From: Nocardia harenae NBRC 108248
GTDB lineage: Bacteria; Actinomycetota; Actinomycetes; Mycobacteriales; Mycobacteriaceae
Length of the DNA stretch: 64,000 nt
Direction: 5' to 3'
Assembly: GCF_001612885.1 (NCBI RefSeq)
Contig: NZ_BDBH01000015.1
Span: forward strand, 1-64,000
Below the pieces are notes generated by a model. It ran no database searches. It was not told where the DNA came from and was given only the letters and a program-made list of their open reading frames with translations. Made by a program: the position numbers and the translations under genes. This document shows, one piece after another, positions 61,573 through 64,000 of the stretch (position 1 is its first letter; every line of letters begins with the position of its first letter).

Positions 61573-63191
61573 ATCCGCGGCAGCTCGCCGCGCAGGTGGC
61601 GGCGAAACTCGCCGGGCCGGGCGGCCCGTTCGCGCTCACCGTGGAGCCGGTGCTCGGCACCGAGCTCCCGGTGTTCGTGAACCGCCGCCGCTCGCTCGGC
61701 ACCGCGCTCACCGACTCCCGGGTCTGGGGCGACCGCGACTACCTGGTCACCGCCGAGCGGCGCTGGACCTACACCGAGCACGCCGACGCCGCGGGCGCGC
61801 TGGCCGCCGGGCTGGCCGCGCGGTACGGCGTCGGCACGGGCGACCGGATCGCCGTCCTCGCCGCCAACTCCCCCGAGTGGGTCATCGCCTTCTGGGCCGC
61901 GCAGAGCCTCGGCGCCGTCGCCGTCGGGTACAACGCCTGGTGGGCGCCGCGCGAGATCGACTACGCGCTCGGCCACTCCAGGCCGACGGTGGTGATCGCC
62001 GACGCCGCGCGGGCCGCGCGGATCACGAACACCGATATCCCGGTGCTCACCGTCGAGCACGACCTCCCCGCGCTGCTCGCCGAGTTCGCGGGCGCCGCCC
62101 CCGAGACGCCGGTGGCCGAGGACGACCCGGCCGTCATCCTCTACACCAGCGGCACCAGCGGCAGGCCGAAGGGCGTGGTGCACACGCATCGCAACCTGCT
62201 CGCCGTCACCGAGTACCACCGCTTCACCGAGGCCATGGCCGACACCTTCGCCGGGCTCGCCTTCGACCCCGAGCGGCCGAGCGCCAAGCGCTGGCTGCTC
62301 AGCTCGCCGCTCTTCCACATCGCCAGCCTGCACAATCTGGTGGTGCCGCGGATCGCCACCGGCGCGGCGGTGATCTTCCCGGACGCCAAGTTCGACGCCG
62401 ACCGGGTGCTGCGGCTGATCGAGCGCGAGCGGGTCACGCACTGGGGCGCGGTCCCGACCATGGCCATCCGGCTGCTGGAGCAGGACCTCGCCGAGTACGA
62501 CCTGAGCTCGCTCAGCGCCTTCTCGCTGAACACCGCGCCCTCCTCGCCCGCATTGCACCGGAGGCTGCGGGAGGCACTGCCGGTGCAGCTCGCCACCAGC
62601 TACGGCCTCACCGAGGCGGGCACCGCCGCCACCCTGGCAACCCCGCCGGAGCTGGCTGCCTTCCCGGAGACCGTCGGCAGCCCGATCATCGGGGTGAGCG
62701 TCGCCATCCGCGACCCCGAGGGCAATGACCTGCCCGCGGGCGCCGAGGGCGAGATCTGCGTGCGCAGCCCGTACGTCATGCGCGAGTACTGGAACGATCC
62801 GGCCGCCACCGCCGCCGCGCTGGACGGCGAGCGCTGGCTGCGCACCGGCGACTTCGGCGCGCTGCGCGACGGCAGGCTCTACCTCGCCGGGCGGCGCAGC
62901 GATCTGATCCTGCGCGGCGGCGAGAACGTGTACCCGACCGAGATCGAGAACGTGCTCGACGAGCACCTCGCGGTCGCCGAGTCGGCGGTCTTCGGCGTCG
63001 CCGATCCGGATCTCGGCCAGGCCGTAGCGGCGCTGGTGGTCACCACCGCGCCCGTCACGGAGGCGGAACTGCGCGAATTCGCCGCGGCCCGGCTCGCCTA
63101 CTTCAAGGTGCCCGCGCACTGGCGGCTGACCCCGGAGGCGTTGCCGCGCAATGCGACCGGCAAGGTCGTCCGGCGCGAACTATCGCTGTAG
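61557..63191 (+). CDS. AMP-dependent acyl-CoA synthetase/ligase
   Basis: A 544-aa adenylate-forming enzyme that activates a carboxylic acid via acyl-AMP to acyl-CoA. The AMP-binding P-loop is ILYTSGTSGRPKGVVHTH near residue 195, with YGLTEAGTA (A5), WLRTGDFG (A7) and the catalytic Lys near the C-terminus in NATGKVVRREL (A10). ATG 61557 follows AGGAGAG in the second copy of the 62-bp duplication. The acid is unknown; co-occurrence with a dehydrogenase and an amidohydrolase suggests degradation of an alcohol, amide or ring compound (inference). Confidence 0.93.
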   Translation: MTMAADPRQLAAQVAAKLAGPGGPFALTVEPVLGTELPVFVNRRRSLGTALTDSRVWGDRDYLVTAERRWTYTEHADAAGALAAGLAARYGVGTGDRIAVLAANSPEWVIAFWAAQSLGAVAVGYNAWWAPREIDYALGHSRPTVVIADAARAARITNTDIPVLTVEHDLPALLAEFAGAAPETPVAEDDPAVILYTSGTSGRPKGVVHTHRNLLAVTEYHRFTEAMADTFAGLAFDPERPSAKRWLLSSPLFHIASLHNLVVPRIATGAAVIFPDAKFDADRVLRLIERERVTHWGAVPTMAIRLLEQDLAEYDLSSLSAFSLNTAPSSPALHRRLREALPVQLATSYGLTEAGTAATLATPPELAAFPETVGSPIIGVSVAIRDPEGNDLPAGAEGEICVRSPYVMREYWNDPAATAAALDGERWLRTGDFGALRDGRLYLAGRRSDLILRGGENVYPTEIENVLDEHLAVAESAVFGVADPDLGQAVAALVVTTAPVTEAELREFAAARLAYFKVPAHWRLTPEALPRNATGKVVRRELSL

Positions 63192-63203
63192 ACAGGAGAC
63201 ATC

Positions 63204-64000
63204 GTGTACGACACCATCGTCAAGGGCGGCCGCTGGTTCGACGGCACCGGCGCGCCATCGGCCGTGCGGCACCTCGGCATCGTGGACGGCCGGGTCGCCA
63301 CCATCTCCACCGTCCCGCTGGACGAGACCGGCTGCCCCCGCGTGATCGAGGCCGAGGGCCGCTGGGTGCTGCCCGGCATGGTCGACGTGCACACCCACTA
63401 CGACATCGAGGTGCTGCAACAGCCGGGGCTCGCCGAATCGGTGCGGCACGGCGTCACCACCGTGCTGCTCGGCTCCTGCTCGCTCTCCACCGTGCACGTG
63501 GACGCCACCACCGCCGCCGACCTCTTCGCCCGCGTCGAGGCGATCCCGCGCAAACACGTGGTGGAGGGGGTTCGCACGCACCAGGTGTGGCGGGACGCGG
63601 CCGAGTACGCCGCCTACCTGGACGCGCTGCCGCTCGGCCCGAATATCGCCGCCTTCATCGGCCACTCCGACATCAGGGCGGATGTGCTCGGCCTCGACCG
63701 CGCCACCGACCGCTCGTTCCGCCCCGGCGCCGCCGAACTCGGCGAGATGGAGCGCAGGCTGACCGCCGCGCTGGAGGCCGGTTTCGTCGGAATGTCCTCG
63801 CAGCAGCTCGAATTCGACAAGCTGGACGGCGAGACCTGCCGCTCCCGCACCCTGCCCTCCACCTACGCCCGCAGCCGCGAACGGCACCAGCTGAACTCCG
63901 TGCTGCGCCGCTACGGCCGCGCCCTGCAGGGCGGGCCGGACGTAGCCCGCCCGCACAGCCTGGTCACCATGGCCGCGAGCACCGTCGGCCTCTTCCGCAA
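63204..64000 (+). CDS. Amidohydrolase (N-acyl-D-amino-acid-deacylase-like), cut by window end
   Basis: 265 codons are present and the gene runs off the window. The metal-dependent amidohydrolase fold shows MVDVHTHYD (metal ligands HxH) near residue 65, GHSDIRADVLG, and EAGFVGMSSQ. The closest style is N-acyl-D-amino-acid deacylase and related D-aminoacylases or hydantoinase-like proteins. GTG 63204 follows AGGAGA. It is the third gene of the TetR-controlled operon, 12 bp after the ligase. Confidence 0.85.
   Translation, partial: MYDTIVKGGRWFDGTGAPSAVRHLGIVDGRVATISTVPLDETGCPRVIEAEGRWVLPGMVDVHTHYDIEVLQQPGLAESVRHGVTTVLLGSCSLSTVHVDATTAADLFARVEAIPRKHVVEGVRTHQVWRDAAEYAAYLDALPLGPNIAAFIGHSDIRADVLGLDRATDRSFRPGAAELGEMERRLTAALEAGFVGMSSQQLEFDKLDGETCRSRTLPSTYARSRERHQLNSVLRRYGRALQGGPDVARPHSLVTMAASTVGLFR

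Overview
The window is a GC-rich, gene-dense chromosomal segment from a mycolic-acid actinomycete (order Mycobacteriales), most likely Nocardia or a close relative. This is inferred from gene content and order: ahcY-tmk-mtrA-mtrB-lpqB-comF-hpf, secA, aroA/rsgA, sigH-rshA, the 71-aa biotinyl protein, pdtaS, whiB1, a DUF3107 gene, moeZ and an antigen-85-like esterase all follow the layout known around Rv3205c-Rv3248c of M. tuberculosis, with insertions. No rRNA, tRNA, insertion sequence, prophage or CRISPR array was seen.

Region by region. 0-9 kb: a secreted hydrolase, S-adenosylhomocysteine hydrolase, then the tightly overlapping thymidylate kinase / MtrAB-LpqB cell-envelope signalling operon, a ComF-type phosphoribosyltransferase and the long ribosome hibernation factor. 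9-18 kb: a lipid block with a thiolase, BluB, two membrane fatty-acid desaturases plus their ferredoxin reductase, a wax-ester/TAG synthase-like protein with a damaged active site, and a Rv3235-type protein. Three promoters of this block share an unusual 20-bp palindrome-based motif. 18-24 kb: secA, then a lineage-specific patch containing a DUF3558 protein, AIM24, DUF732, a lone Panacea-domain protein and at least two gene remnants. 24-30 kb: rsgA (apparently starting at CTG), aroA, an aldehyde dehydrogenase, the abasic-site DNA crosslink protein SRAP and a YbaK deacylase.

30-40 kb: the SigH/RshA oxidative-stress switch with a consensus SigH promoter and two possible start sites, the 24-codon ribosomal protein bL37 gene, a biotinyl carrier, PdtaS, WhiB1 with a CRP-type operator, a lipid-kinase-like protein, phosphatase, GNAT enzyme and RhlE helicase with a long AT-richer leader. 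40-47 kb: a SCO6745-family protein, alpha/beta hydrolase, ferritin-like protein, a scar made of two broken genes, DUF3107, TetR, a membrane-anchored zincin, 64-bp tandem repeats and MoeZ.

47-58 kb is a nitrate/nitrite assimilation cluster: NarK, GntR, a CynX-type MFS transporter, a second NarK, NirB, NirD, a HemD/winged-helix regulator and a sirohydrochlorin chelatase that can supply siroheme for NirB. A two-box GlnR operator lies upstream of the second narK. 58-64 kb: an antigen-85-like esterase, a VOC protein, and a TetR-divergent catabolic operon (zinc alcohol dehydrogenase, acyl-CoA synthetase, amidohydrolase cut by the window end) with a 62-bp tandem duplication between its first two genes.

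No obviously new multi-gene system stands out. The most interesting signals are regulatory (the TTAC-type lipid motif, GlnR and CRP sites, SigH autoregulation), non-standard starts, and degenerate gene scars.
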